Source of the DNA: Methanotrichaceae archaeon
GTDB lineage: Archaea; Halobacteriota; Methanosarcinia; Methanotrichales; Methanotrichaceae
Assembly: GCA_013178225.1 (NCBI GenBank)
Contig: JABLXE010000004.1
Coordinates: forward strand, 1 to 64,000
Length of the DNA stretch: 64,000 nt
Reading direction: 5' to 3'
Part shown: positions 16,060-24,266 of the stretch, in pieces
Position numbering within the stretch: position 1 is the first letter of the stretch
Layout: every line of letters begins with the position of its first letter
Translations under genes and position numbers: made by a program
Notes under the pieces: model-generated
Told to the model about the DNA's origin: nothing
The model's database searches: none
What the model saw: the letters and a program-made list of their open reading frames with translations, nothing else

Positions 16060-17196
16060 ATGGCCCGATATTGCGGCATTGTATCATTACTGCTGCTAAG
16101 CGTGGTTCTAATTTCAGTGCCTGTTCAGGCTGCCGGTCACCCGCTGGTTGATATGAAAAACCGAAACGTCACCTTAGACCTGCCTGTGCAAAGGGTGATT
16201 ACGGCAGGATATTGTTTTTCGCCCTGCGCAATGGCTGCGCTTGGGGTTGAGGATAGAATTATTGCAACCGGAGGAGCTATTTCTGCGATAACCAATGAGA
16301 CCATTGCCACCTTCCTTATACCGGATACGAAAAGCCTTCCCGATCTAGGGAGGGGATATAAAATCAACTTGGAGGCAGCAGCTGCGCTGAAACCCGACCT
16401 GATTATCCTGGAGATGGATGGAGCCGGACAGGGTGACAGCCTGGTAGAGTACGGAAAGCTGATCGAGAAGCTAGACCTTTTCCAGGCCGACTTTCCCACA
16501 GTCGTCCTGACCAATCCCGCCTGCAGCAATCCTCCTGATATCACCTCCATTTATAAGGAGATAAGCCTGCTCGGAAAAATCTTCGAGAAGCAGGAAAGGG
16601 CGCAGGAGATCATCGATTTCCTGTCGCAAGAAGTGAGTATTGTCTCGGAGAGAACAGAGGGAATACCTGATGATCAGAAGCCCCGAGCCCTCTTCATGTG
16701 TCTGGCAGGAGGTGCCGATTTTGGAAAGGGGGCGCTGGCCATGGTCATGCCTGATGGCGATTGCGCAACGCTTTACCCTCATGTCTCCAATGTGAAAAAC
16801 GCATACGAAGGAGAGAGCAGGGCTCTTATGTCCGCTGAGCAGCTATTGGCTATCGATCCTGATCTGATCATCCTTGTTCGCAGCCCTGCCGGCTATGAAG
16901 TGAAAAAGCTGTACGATGAGGAGTATTATACCGGGATTAAGGACATGAAGGCCATCAGAGATCATAAAGTGTTTTCTACAGGACAGTTTGAACTGCACAG
17001 AAATCACGCCGGTCTGGAGTTTCCAATCGAACTTTTGATTGAGGCCAAGGCAACGTATCCGGAGAGATTCCAAGATATTTCTGTAGACGAGATGCTCAGC
17101 AACCACTACCGTACAGTTTACGGCCTTGATAGCGATCAAATAGAGGATCTGAAGGTGATGATGGGGGTGGATTGGATGGGCAAAACAGGATTTTAA
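16060..17196 (+). CDS. FecB/BtuF-type substrate-binding protein, divergent paralogue
   Basis: This 378-residue exported binding protein starts at an ATG with GGAGG about 10 bases upstream, and its signal peptide ends SVPVQAAGH. It has VDMKNRNVTLDLPVQRVIT, ALKPDLIILEMD, NVKNAYEGESRALMSAEQLLAIDPDLIIL, and LEFPIELLIEAKATYPERF. Where the two cysteine-rich paralogues carry CNC it has HRNH, and its N-terminal lobe has CFSPC, so the putative ligand-contacting residues differ. It is transcribed alone, divergently from the permease operon, and followed by the ABC-2 genes. It may supply the FecCD/FecE transporter across the promoter region (inference). Confidence 0.87.
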   Translation: MARYCGIVSLLLLSVVLISVPVQAAGHPLVDMKNRNVTLDLPVQRVITAGYCFSPCAMAALGVEDRIIATGGAISAITNETIATFLIPDTKSLPDLGRGYKINLEAAAALKPDLIILEMDGAGQGDSLVEYGKLIEKLDLFQADFPTVVLTNPACSNPPDITSIYKEISLLGKIFEKQERAQEIIDFLSQEVSIVSERTEGIPDDQKPRALFMCLAGGADFGKGALAMVMPDGDCATLYPHVSNVKNAYEGESRALMSAEQLLAIDPDLIILVRSPAGYEVKKLYDEEYYTGIKDMKAIRDHKVFSTGQFELHRNHAGLEFPIELLIEAKATYPERFQDISVDEMLSNHYRTVYGLDSDQIEDLKVMMGVDWMGKTGF

Positions 17197-17207
17197 GGTG
17201 CCAAGAA

Positions 17208-17228
17208 AGCTTTCCGACTTTGGAAGCT
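17208..17228 (+). terminator. stem-loop after the 16060-17196 gene
   Basis: AGCTT and CC pair with GG and AAGCT around a short loop, with one bulged base, 12 bases after the stop codon. A T-rich tract follows. It is a likely transcription end. Confidence 0.4.
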
Positions 17229-17389
17229 AAATATTTTTATATATTGATTCGGGTCTTGGCTGCACCGTATGAAGGCTTCCCTGTATTATGAGCAGATGAT
17301 CGCAGATTTCTTATACAAAATCCAGATAAGCGTAGTACGATGTACATACTTGGATGCAGCACTTGTGATGACATAGATGCCGGGAAGAC

Positions 17390-18358
17390 ATGACGCTGGC
17401 AATTGATGTCCAGCAGCTCACCAAGGTTTACAACGGCCGGATAAGAGCTCTGGATGGGATCGACCTGGAGGTCAAGGCCGGTCATATCTTCGCCTTCTTG
17501 GGCCCCAACGGATCTGGCAAGACCACACTGATGAGGATACTGACCACGCAGTTCCGCCCGACTTCGGGTCAGGCGTCAAGCTTTGGTCTCGATGTCGTAC
17601 GAGACTCTGCGGAGGTCCGAAAGATCATCGGCTATGTGCCTCAGGAGACCAGCGTCTGGGCGGACATCAGCGGCTTTGAGAATCTGCTCATCTATTCCAA
17701 GATCTACGGCGTCCCCTCGGGCCGGAGAAAGAAGGCCGTCCGTCAAGCCCTGCAGAGAATGGGCCTGGAGGAAGTGGCCACCAACATGGTCAAGACCTAT
17801 TCCGGAGGCATGGTGCGGAGGCTTGAGATAGCCTGTGCCCTGCTGGTAGAGCCCAGGATTCTTTTCCTGGATGAGCCGACCATCGGCCTGGACCCATCGG
17901 CCAGAAAGGCGGTCTGGCAGAACCTGACCTCTTTTAAGAAGGAACACGGCACAACGGTATTTTTCAATACCCATTACATGGATGAGGCCGACCTTTATTC
18001 CGATGAGATTGCCATCATCAACAGGGGAAAGATTGTAAAATCCGGGACCGCCAGCGAGCTCAAGCAATCCCTGAGGAGCGAAATTCTGCGGTTCTATTCA
18101 GAGGACGGCAATAACGTTGACGAGAGGACCCTAAACGATATTCGAGATCTTTCCATGGTCAGCAATGCGACACTTCATGGTCCGCGGCTGGATGTTGCGG
18201 TCGAGGATGGAGAGAGGGCGCTTCCTCTCATTATTGGAGTCCTAAGCCGGGCAGGATTCACATTTAGCAGGATTTCTTCGGCCAAACCCTCTCTTGATGA
18301 CGTCTTCCTGAGATATGCCGGCCAGATCAATTTTAAAGAGGGTGGCGATGATTTATGA
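17390..18358 (+). CDS. DrrA/NatA-type ABC-2 transporter ATPase
   Basis: This 322-residue ATPase has Walker A GPNGSGKTT (38-46), Q-loop VPQET, signature YSGGMVRRL (137-145), Walker B ILFLDEP (157-163), and the family phrase TIGLDPSARKAVW. It also has the C-terminal domain found in drug/antibiotic-resistance ABC-2 exporters (DVFLRYAG at the end). It works with the membrane protein encoded 38 bases downstream. Such pairs export hydrophobic compounds or act in resistance. Next to a metal-chelate uptake island it could export a small molecule made by the methyltransferases, but this is only a contextual guess. Confidence 0.88.
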   Translation: MTLAIDVQQLTKVYNGRIRALDGIDLEVKAGHIFAFLGPNGSGKTTLMRILTTQFRPTSGQASSFGLDVVRDSAEVRKIIGYVPQETSVWADISGFENLLIYSKIYGVPSGRRKKAVRQALQRMGLEEVATNMVKTYSGGMVRRLEIACALLVEPRILFLDEPTIGLDPSARKAVWQNLTSFKKEHGTTVFFNTHYMDEADLYSDEIAIINRGKIVKSGTASELKQSLRSEILRFYSEDGNNVDERTLNDIRDLSMVSNATLHGPRLDVAVEDGERALPLIIGVLSRAGFTFSRISSAKPSLDDVFLRYAGQINFKEGGDDL

Positions 18359-18395
18359 ATCGAGCGGACCGAACTAAAGTAATCACTGGAAAACT

Positions 18396-19166
18396 ATGAC
18401 CGTAAACGACTCTTTCAGAGAAATGTTCGCCATGATCGAGCTGGAGATGAGAAGGCTTCGACACGATCGGACTGAGATCTACACCAGGGCCATTCAGCCG
18501 ATCTTGTGGTTAGGCGTCTTCGGATCGGTCATGAGCCAGGTTAATGCCATTCCCACTGGCGGCATACCCTATATCGATTTCATCACCCCAGGAGTGCTCC
18601 TGCAATCCACCATATTCGTGTCGGTCTTCTACGGCTTGACCATCGTTTGGGAGAGGGAAACAGGCATCCTAAAGAGGCTCCTGGTGGCGCCGGCGTCCAG
18701 ATATGCGACCGTGATTGGCCGGTCGATAGCTTCTGGGGTCAGAGCGGTAGTTCAGGCCCTGATAATCTTTCCAGTGGCCCTCCTCCTGGGAGTCAGGTTC
18801 ATCCCCAATCCATTTTACATTCTGGCCGCATTTCTGGTTTTGTTCTTGGTTTCAGGCGGGTTTGCCGCCATCTCCATATTTGTAGCGTCGGTCATGAAGA
18901 CCAGAGAGCGCTTCATGGGGCTAGGGCAGGCCTTGATCATGCCGCTCTTCTTCGCCAGCAACGCCCTGTATCCGATCAAAATGATGCCTCCGGCCCTGCA
19001 GTATATCGCCGTAATGAATCCCCTGACCTACGCTGTGGATGCGGTGAGGGGGTTGATGATCAGTGGCGATGTGAGCCGCCTGGCAATCGACATGACGGCT
19101 ATAATCATCTTCGATATTGTGGTGTTCACCGTGGCCTCCCTGAACTTTAGAAAAATTATAGAATGA
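18396..19166 (+). CDS. ABC-2 type permease (DrrB-like)
   Basis: This 256-residue membrane protein has about six membrane segments and the ABC-2 family phrases: QPILWLGVFGSVMSQV, a YIDFITPGVLLQ block, VWERETGILKRLLVAPASR, and, in the last third, FFASNALYPIKMMPPALQY followed by NPLTYAVDAVR. The start ATG is 38 bases after the ATPase stop. Together they form a two-gene exporter unit; no binding protein of the ABC-2 type is expected. Confidence 0.87.
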   Translation: MTVNDSFREMFAMIELEMRRLRHDRTEIYTRAIQPILWLGVFGSVMSQVNAIPTGGIPYIDFITPGVLLQSTIFVSVFYGLTIVWERETGILKRLLVAPASRYATVIGRSIASGVRAVVQALIIFPVALLLGVRFIPNPFYILAAFLVLFLVSGGFAAISIFVASVMKTRERFMGLGQALIMPLFFASNALYPIKMMPPALQYIAVMNPLTYAVDAVRGLMISGDVSRLAIDMTAIIIFDIVVFTVASLNFRKIIE

Positions 19167-19281
19167 AATAGCTCCCATGCCATAGTCAACAGAAATGGCC
19201 AACAGAACTCCTAAAAAAATGGGGCAAGATGGCGGATCTTTCCCATTCTTGCCTCTTCCGATCGCGCTTCTCGATCACACG

Positions 19282-20850
19282 CTACTTGAAGAAGGACAGC
19301 TTGTTCTGTGCTATCGGAGTCCCCATAGCAATCCCCCGCTTGGTGTAGTACATATCGATCAGTCCATCGTACGCCCAGAAGGAATCGGCATAGTAAAGTG
19401 GCAGCGCCGGCAGATCCTGAGCATGGATCACCTGGATCTCATCGACGAGCTGCTCACGCTGGTCGGGGTCCATCTCTGCTACCTGCTCGTTCATGAGATC
19501 GTTTAGATCCTGGTCCTCAGTATAGCGAGCGCTGTTGAAGGAGAATCCTTCTCCTATGAGCCTGTTGAGAATCTCAGGGTCCCCTCCCATTCCACCGTGG
19601 CTGTTCAAAGCCAGATCAAAGCTCCATTTAGAAACAAGGCTGTCTTTGGTTTTGGAGTCAACACTTCTTAAAGCGACCTTGAACCCGGCCTCTTCTAGCT
19701 GGTGCTTTATCATCTCTGCCGCCCGCTCGTCTGTTGACGTTGATAAAAGCTCTATCTCCAGTGGTTGACCATCCTTGGTGAAATACTGGCCGTCTTTGGC
19801 ATAGCCTATGTCCTCTAATAGCTCCTCGGTCTTGGCCGGATCGTAGGCGTACTCCTCCACATCGGGATTGCATAAATCGTTGTCCGGGGCAAGCAAACCT
19901 GGGCTGGCGATGATGCCGTATCCGCGCAAGACCGTATCCACCAGAGCCTGGCGGTCGATTGCGTAGTAGAGGGCCTGCCTGAACCTGACGTCCGAGAAGG
20001 GCTCCTTTTGGTGGTTGATCATGATCTTGGTGATGCCGTCATGTGAACCTTTCAGGACCTCGAAACCCTTCTCCTCCAGCTCTTCAATCTTCTCGGGAGG
20101 AACGGTTGCAGCATCCACGTCCCCTTTCTCCAGGGCAGCAGCCGCCATCTCGTTGCTGACCTTCACATATCTGAGCTGCCTTACCTTAGGAGCCCCCAGA
20201 TAGTAATCATCATAGACCTGGTAGAGATACGTCCCTTGTGACTTATCATAATCCAGCAGCTCATAAGGTCCAGTGCCGATCAAGGCCTCATCGTCCTGAA
20301 ACTCCTCGGGATTATCTACGTCTTTGTAGATGTGTTCCGGAAGGATGGGAAGTGCTCCTGCAACCATCTCCAGGAAGGGAGCATAATGGCCATTCAGATA
20401 GAGCTTAACTGTATAATCATCCAAGGCCTCGGCAGACTTCACCAGTTTTGAGCTGACCAGCGGGTAAGGGTGTTCCTTGATGTAGTCGATTGTAAAAACC
20501 ACATCTTTCGCGGTGAAGGGCTCTTTATCCTGCCAGGTCACATCCTTCCTCAAGTTGAAGACATAAGCATCGCCATCCATCTGCCAGCTTTCTGCCAGAG
20601 CGGGCACGTAGCCGCTCTGATCCTTCCAGATCAATGTGTCGAAGATCATGCTCATTCTAATGTAGCCTGGACCTCGCGGGTAATGGCCGTAAGGCGAAGG
20701 AAATCCCCAGTCACCTGTCGGATCGGCTATGGTGAATGTTTCAACAGTGTCGTCAGAAGCCGTGGCCGGGCTGCAGAAAATTAAAAGCATTAGCCCTGCA
20801 ATTGCAAATCCGAGGTAAAGGGGGACGATCGAGCACAAGGTCCCATCCAT
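19282..20850 (-). CDS. NikA/DppA/OppA-type substrate-binding protein, second copy
   Basis: This 522-residue exported protein of the SBP_bac_5 family has a signal peptide ending CSPATASDD. The blocks are PALAESWQMDGDAYVFNLR with DVTWQDKEPFTAKDVVF, ALIGTGPYELLDYD, FRQALYYAIDRQALV, GIIASPGLL, and KDGQPLEIELLSTS. It is not very similar to 5951-7561 beyond family level, so it is a distinct receptor. It has no permease next to it; it lies 102 bases downstream of the PadR/FmdE/methyltransferase operon and may be read from it. It probably feeds the NikBC-type permeases at 2.3-4.1 kb or a system outside the window. Confidence 0.87.
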   Translation of the reverse strand: MDGTLCSIVPLYLGFAIAGLMLLIFCSPATASDDTVETFTIADPTGDWGFPSPYGHYPRGPGYIRMSMIFDTLIWKDQSGYVPALAESWQMDGDAYVFNLRKDVTWQDKEPFTAKDVVFTIDYIKEHPYPLVSSKLVKSAEALDDYTVKLYLNGHYAPFLEMVAGALPILPEHIYKDVDNPEEFQDDEALIGTGPYELLDYDKSQGTYLYQVYDDYYLGAPKVRQLRYVKVSNEMAAAALEKGDVDAATVPPEKIEELEEKGFEVLKGSHDGITKIMINHQKEPFSDVRFRQALYYAIDRQALVDTVLRGYGIIASPGLLAPDNDLCNPDVEEYAYDPAKTEELLEDIGYAKDGQYFTKDGQPLEIELLSTSTDERAAEMIKHQLEEAGFKVALRSVDSKTKDSLVSKWSFDLALNSHGGMGGDPEILNRLIGEGFSFNSARYTEDQDLNDLMNEQVAEMDPDQREQLVDEIQVIHAQDLPALPLYYADSFWAYDGLIDMYYTKRGIAMGTPIAQNKLSFFK

Positions 20851-20952
20851 CCTTTTAATTGGTCCGATTTTTTCAATCTCTCCTATTTCGACTCCTCCTG
20901 CAAGTTTGGATAAATTATAAAAAAATATTATTTTTTAAATAAAGTATTTCCA

Positions 20953-22113
20953 TTAATTGTCTCTGGCGACTTCCTCTTGAAGCTGCTGCATCCACTCGGG
21001 GATGTGCACTCCCTCCTGTGGGTAAAAGTCCTTAACATACGGCTTGATATCGACAACAGGGCTTCCATCCACCGCATCGAGACCGGAGACCTCCAGCACG
21101 TTTCCTTTTCGTCCCTTCAGACGGACAACGGTTGTAAGCACCGGATTGGGCCGGGCGGGACTGCAGGTCGAGAAAATTCCCGTCTGCGGAATATCTATTC
21201 GTCCCATGGGATGCACTCGGGTCAGCGAGCGGCCATCTTCAGGAACCCTGTGAGCCCAGTACAAAATTAGAAGATGGGAGTACTCTTCGATGCCATCAAG
21301 AATGCCTGCAAGGCTCTCATCGATTACTATATTTGAGGCCGCCTCAGAATTCTCATGGATCGTTTCCAGGGTGTCTTCAAGGCTCTCCCGCATTTTGAGC
21401 CCGTCTTCACCCGCAACAAGGAATGGTCTCTCGATCTTGTTTTTGATGACTCCCACCGGTCTCAGCTCGATGCTCCCGGATATTTGCCTGACCGGATTGG
21501 ACGGACTATCCGGGACTCTTCTAAACTGAATCAAGTAATTGTATCCTAGATCACGCAAGCCTATTTTATTGAAAACGTATTTAGTTATCGTGGTTTCCAG
21601 CTCTTCAGGTGACAGACGCATATCAATTGGCGGACCGCATGGCTGGGCTTCTTTCTTGCATTCGATAATCGCCAGCCTCCCCTCAGGTTTTAAAACCCGC
21701 CGGATTTCGCCAAACAGGGCGTTCTCTACATCGGCCAGATTCAGGGAGTGGAGCACGGTAGATATGAAACAGATGTCTACACTGCTATCCTTGACCGGCA
21801 GAGAACCAACAATATCACATACCTCCGCCCTGATATTTTTATTTCCACCAGAGACTATTCTGTTCCTCAAATCGACAATTGAATCCCGGTTTTTATCCAG
21901 TGAGTACACTTTACCGGAATCACCCACAAGCCTCGAAGCTCGAATGGAGTAATCTCCCGGACCACAGCCCAAATCTAGAAAGCAGTCCCCTTCCTGGAGA
22001 TCAAGCTCGCTGAAAACGAGATCCGGGTCCTGCATCCAGAAGCTGCTCTTGCCCTTCTTATGTCTATTGTGTCTATCACATTTATGCTCGCAGGTCGTAT
22101 CTGTCGTATCCAC
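20953..22113 (-). CDS. fusion: SAM methyltransferase plus TsaA/TrmO domain, Cys/His N-terminus
   Basis: The 386 residues hold two domains. Residues 27-200 are a class I methyltransferase: motif I LDLGCGPGD (47-55), FISTVLHSLNL, and VLKPEGRLAIIECKK. Residues 213-355 are a TsaA/TrmO-like (UPF0066) domain: IELRPVGVIKNKIERPF, then the family signature GIFSTCSPARPNPV (313-326), and SGLDAVDGSPVVDIKPY. Characterised TrmO proteins methylate tRNA t6A37 using SAM, and the domain alone binds SAM. Fusion to a second methyltransferase is unusual, and the signature STRSP is STCSP here. The first 20 residues (CEHKCDRHNRHKK) look metal-binding. It lies between FmdE-type and NikA-type genes, so a tRNA role is doubtful. 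Confidence 0.85.
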   Translation of the reverse strand: MDTTDTTCEHKCDRHNRHKKGKSSFWMQDPDLVFSELDLQEGDCFLDLGCGPGDYSIRASRLVGDSGKVYSLDKNRDSIVDLRNRIVSGGNKNIRAEVCDIVGSLPVKDSSVDICFISTVLHSLNLADVENALFGEIRRVLKPEGRLAIIECKKEAQPCGPPIDMRLSPEELETTITKYVFNKIGLRDLGYNYLIQFRRVPDSPSNPVRQISGSIELRPVGVIKNKIERPFLVAGEDGLKMRESLEDTLETIHENSEAASNIVIDESLAGILDGIEEYSHLLILYWAHRVPEDGRSLTRVHPMGRIDIPQTGIFSTCSPARPNPVLTTVVRLKGRKGNVLEVSGLDAVDGSPVVDIKPYVKDFYPQEGVHIPEWMQQLQEEVARDN

Positions 22114-22132
22114 TTCTTTCCCACCAGGATAT

Positions 22133-22921
22133 TCAGGTCAGCTCTTGGTCGGAAGCAGACTGCCTTTCAGCTTTTTTGACAACTATGCCTTTTCCCTCGA
22201 CCTGACGGTAAACTACCCCCGCACACATGAGACAGAGACCACTCACAGATTTCGGTGCCATTATCATCTCGCCGCAATTGGAGCAGACAATGCTCTCCGT
22301 AATTGGAGCGTATTCAGGCAGAAGTGGCTCTACAGTCTCGACCGCAAACAGTTCATCAAAGGGAAGATGGATGATACCAAAGGCCGCTTGCCTCCCCGCG
22401 TTCCGGAAGGCTGCTTTTTCCTTTGCGCCGCCCTCCCGATTCTTGATGACCTTTTCCATCAGGGGGTAGAACTCAGGTGCGGCTTTGGCCACACTCGAGC
22501 TGAAATCGGGCCGAACCCTGATGCGGACTCCACTCCCTTTACCGCGAATGGCGAAAGTCACTGCCAGCCGTCCCAGATCGCGGTACACCAGAGCATTGTT
22601 TCCCAGGGTGCAGCCGGATACAGCCTGCACCCCGTCGGCAAAGCAGGCGTTAATCTCTACCACGGCCATGAGGTCCTCCAGGCCGTCGGAAGAGATCGAA
22701 TCCAGGCCCAGCAGATTCAGGCCGTAAACCGAAGCCATGACGCCAAGCGCACTTCCCGGGCAGAAGTGCCCGTGAATCTCCGCCGTCTTGACCAGGCAGC
22801 GGGCCAGATCTCTCTCACCTATGGCCTGAAGGAATTCCCCTCTGGGATTTTGCTTTAGGTCTTCAATTCTTCTATCTCCTGCGGAGATTTGTGTTGTTTC
22901 CGTTTCGCTTAATCCAATCAT
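22133..22921 (-). CDS. FmdE-domain protein with C-terminal zinc ribbon
   Basis: This 262-residue cytoplasmic protein has an FmdE domain: HGHFCPG (50-56), INACFADGVQAVSGCTLGNN (90-109), and DLGRLAVTFAIR. A treble-clef-like zinc site of four cysteines lies at 213, 216, 230 and 233 (CSNC and CLMC). The FmdE family takes its name from a gene of a molybdenum formylmethanofuran dehydrogenase operon and is not itself a subunit of the active enzyme; stand-alone members are thought to bind metal ions. It lies 20 bases after the PadR gene and 19 bases before the methyltransferase fusion. No fmd/fwd subunit genes are nearby, so a role in metal sensing, storage or delivery in this island is more likely. 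Confidence 0.87.
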   Translation of the reverse strand: MIGLSETETTQISAGDRRIEDLKQNPRGEFLQAIGERDLARCLVKTAEIHGHFCPGSALGVMASVYGLNLLGLDSISSDGLEDLMAVVEINACFADGVQAVSGCTLGNNALVYRDLGRLAVTFAIRGKGSGVRIRVRPDFSSSVAKAAPEFYPLMEKVIKNREGGAKEKAAFRNAGRQAAFGIIHLPFDELFAVETVEPLLPEYAPITESIVCSNCGEMIMAPKSVSGLCLMCAGVVYRQVEGKGIVVKKAERQSASDQELT

Positions 22922-22941
22922 CCTAATCCAACCGTATCTGA

Positions 22942-23511
22942 TTAGAGTTTCTTCAGCTCATCTATTGCTCTCTGAATTACAGCCCTGATCTTCTCCCGAT
23001 CGGTGTCAGTCTCCAAGAGATCTGCAACTTGGTGAATCAGCGGAGCGAGCAGCTCCATATGTTCTTTTACGGGAACTCTCATTCCTCGGTGAAGGTTATG
23101 CATATCTTTCATCAGATCCTGAACATCGCCCTCCTCGAATGTTTCGCTGGCCAGGGCTATGGATCGATGAAGCTTATTGATAAATTCACGTTTGACCTCA
23201 TTTATCTGAGCTACGTGTTCCCGGCCGGCATCCGTCAGGCTGTAGTAGGTCTTGCCATCCTCAATCCTTCCCGATATCCAGCCTTCCCGTTCCATCTTCT
23301 TCAATAAGGGATAGATCGACCCGGTGCTGGGTTTCTTGCCGGTAATCGCTTCCACTTTCTTTATTATATCGTAGCCGGATGCCTCACCATCCTTCATAAT
23401 GTGAAGCATAATCATCTTCAAGATGCCAGTTGCCATTATATCAGTATCGCTATATCGATGCATATATCTCTGTTGGTTATTTTTTCGATTATGACTGTTC
23501 ATTTGATCCAT
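22942..23511 (-). CDS. PadR-family transcriptional regulator
   Basis: This 189-residue DNA-binding protein has a winged helix at residues 28-90: ILHIM-type helix, GYDIIKKVEAITG, the PadR signature STGSIYPLLKKMEREGWI, and the wing GKTYYSLTDAGREHV. A helical dimerisation tail follows. The first 25 residues are polar and extended; the ATG at 23511 or the one three codons on may be used. It heads the operon PadR, FmdE, methyltransferase-TsaA. A palindrome lies directly upstream of its start, so autoregulation is likely. The inducer is not evident from the sequence. Confidence 0.88.
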   Translation of the reverse strand: MDQMNSHNRKNNQQRYMHRYSDTDIMATGILKMIMLHIMKDGEASGYDIIKKVEAITGKKPSTGSIYPLLKKMEREGWISGRIEDGKTYYSLTDAGREHVAQINEVKREFINKLHRSIALASETFEEGDVQDLMKDMHNLHRGMRVPVKEHMELLAPLIHQVADLLETDTDREKIRAVIQRAIDELKKL

Positions 23512-23535
23512 TCTCTCAGTTATATCGATTCAAAC

Positions 23536-23551
23536 ATATCTATGCAGATAT
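23536..23551 (-). promoter_or_regulatory. palindromic operator and TATA element of the PadR operon
   Basis: ATATCT-ATGC-AGATAT is an inverted repeat of two 6-base arms, 25 bases upstream of the PadR start codon. On the minus strand it overlaps a TATATATA element (about 23547-23557) that would place transcription start just downstream. A repressor bound here would block the promoter, which is the usual layout for PadR autoregulation. Confidence 0.55.
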
Positions 23552-23654
23552 ATATACTTTTTGAGCAACACGTGTTTATAAGGTATGAGTAATATCGATC
23601 GATTTCATAAAAAATTTAAGAGACGGAAACAAATTTCATCTAAGCCAATCGGTT

Positions 23655-24060
23655 TTAGGAGGATTCCATTCCCAGAACCTTCAAAGGATTGACGCCTGCT
23701 CCCTGAAGGAACTGGAGATCGTTCAAGTTCTCCAGATGTGACTCCTTGATGGCAGTGACGGAGTTCTGAGGATAGCTGGCTGAGTCCATTACAATCTCGT
23801 CTATCTTCACCTCCCACCGCCCAGCTGGGCAAGGTGTCGGAGTGGCTCATGTAAAAGCCCTTGTCGAGGTCGAATCCAGCAACAGGCCTTCACCTGAATT
23901 GGACGACGAATTCCAGCGGACAAATATTCTGGCCACGCTGGTATTGTATTTTTTTCTTCATAGTACAAAGTCTCGTCTGTGGTTGAGTATTTGGCGGATC
24001 GAAGACTCCGATTTCCAGGTGTTCATATTGGCCAGGTCATGGTCAATGTTTATTGCATAA
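23655..24060 (-). pseudogene. decayed gene remnant
   Basis: On the minus strand, protein-like sequence appears in pieces in different frames, broken by stops. One piece is AINIDHDLANMNTWKSES near 24010-24055. Another is GFDLDKGFYMSHSDTLPSW near 23825-23870. The last is a 50-residue tail that begins KIDEIVMDSASYPQNSVTAI and ends LKVLGMESS at 23655. I do not recognise the family. Next to it lie the IS-type stem-loops, so it was probably disrupted by mobile DNA. Each segment is short and could be fortuitous. Confidence 0.3.
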
Positions 24061-24081
24061 AGGAGCGGAAGGCCACGAATA

Positions 24082-24101
24082 CCCTGACCTTCAGGTCGGG
24101 G
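24082..24101. repeat. IS200/IS605-type stem-loop, copy 1
   Basis: Nine bases CCCTGACCT pair with AGGTCGGGG (one G-T wobble) around a two-base loop. This form, a CCT/AGG stem with a minimal loop next to GATGAAG, resembles the hairpins at the ends of IS200/IS605 and TnpB-only elements. No transposase gene is attached. Confidence 0.45.
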
Positions 24102-24266
24102 ATGAAGTGAACCCTCGCCCGAGTTCCATTTTTTTCCTCAGGTTGATGAACAAGAGATTTTTATGGACTCAAGCAAAGTGTTGGTGATTCTGATCATGAG
24201 ATCTGGTCAAGGAAGACTCAAAGATTTTCTGAACTCCGGCTAACCGAGGCGTGCGGCCTGAAACAT

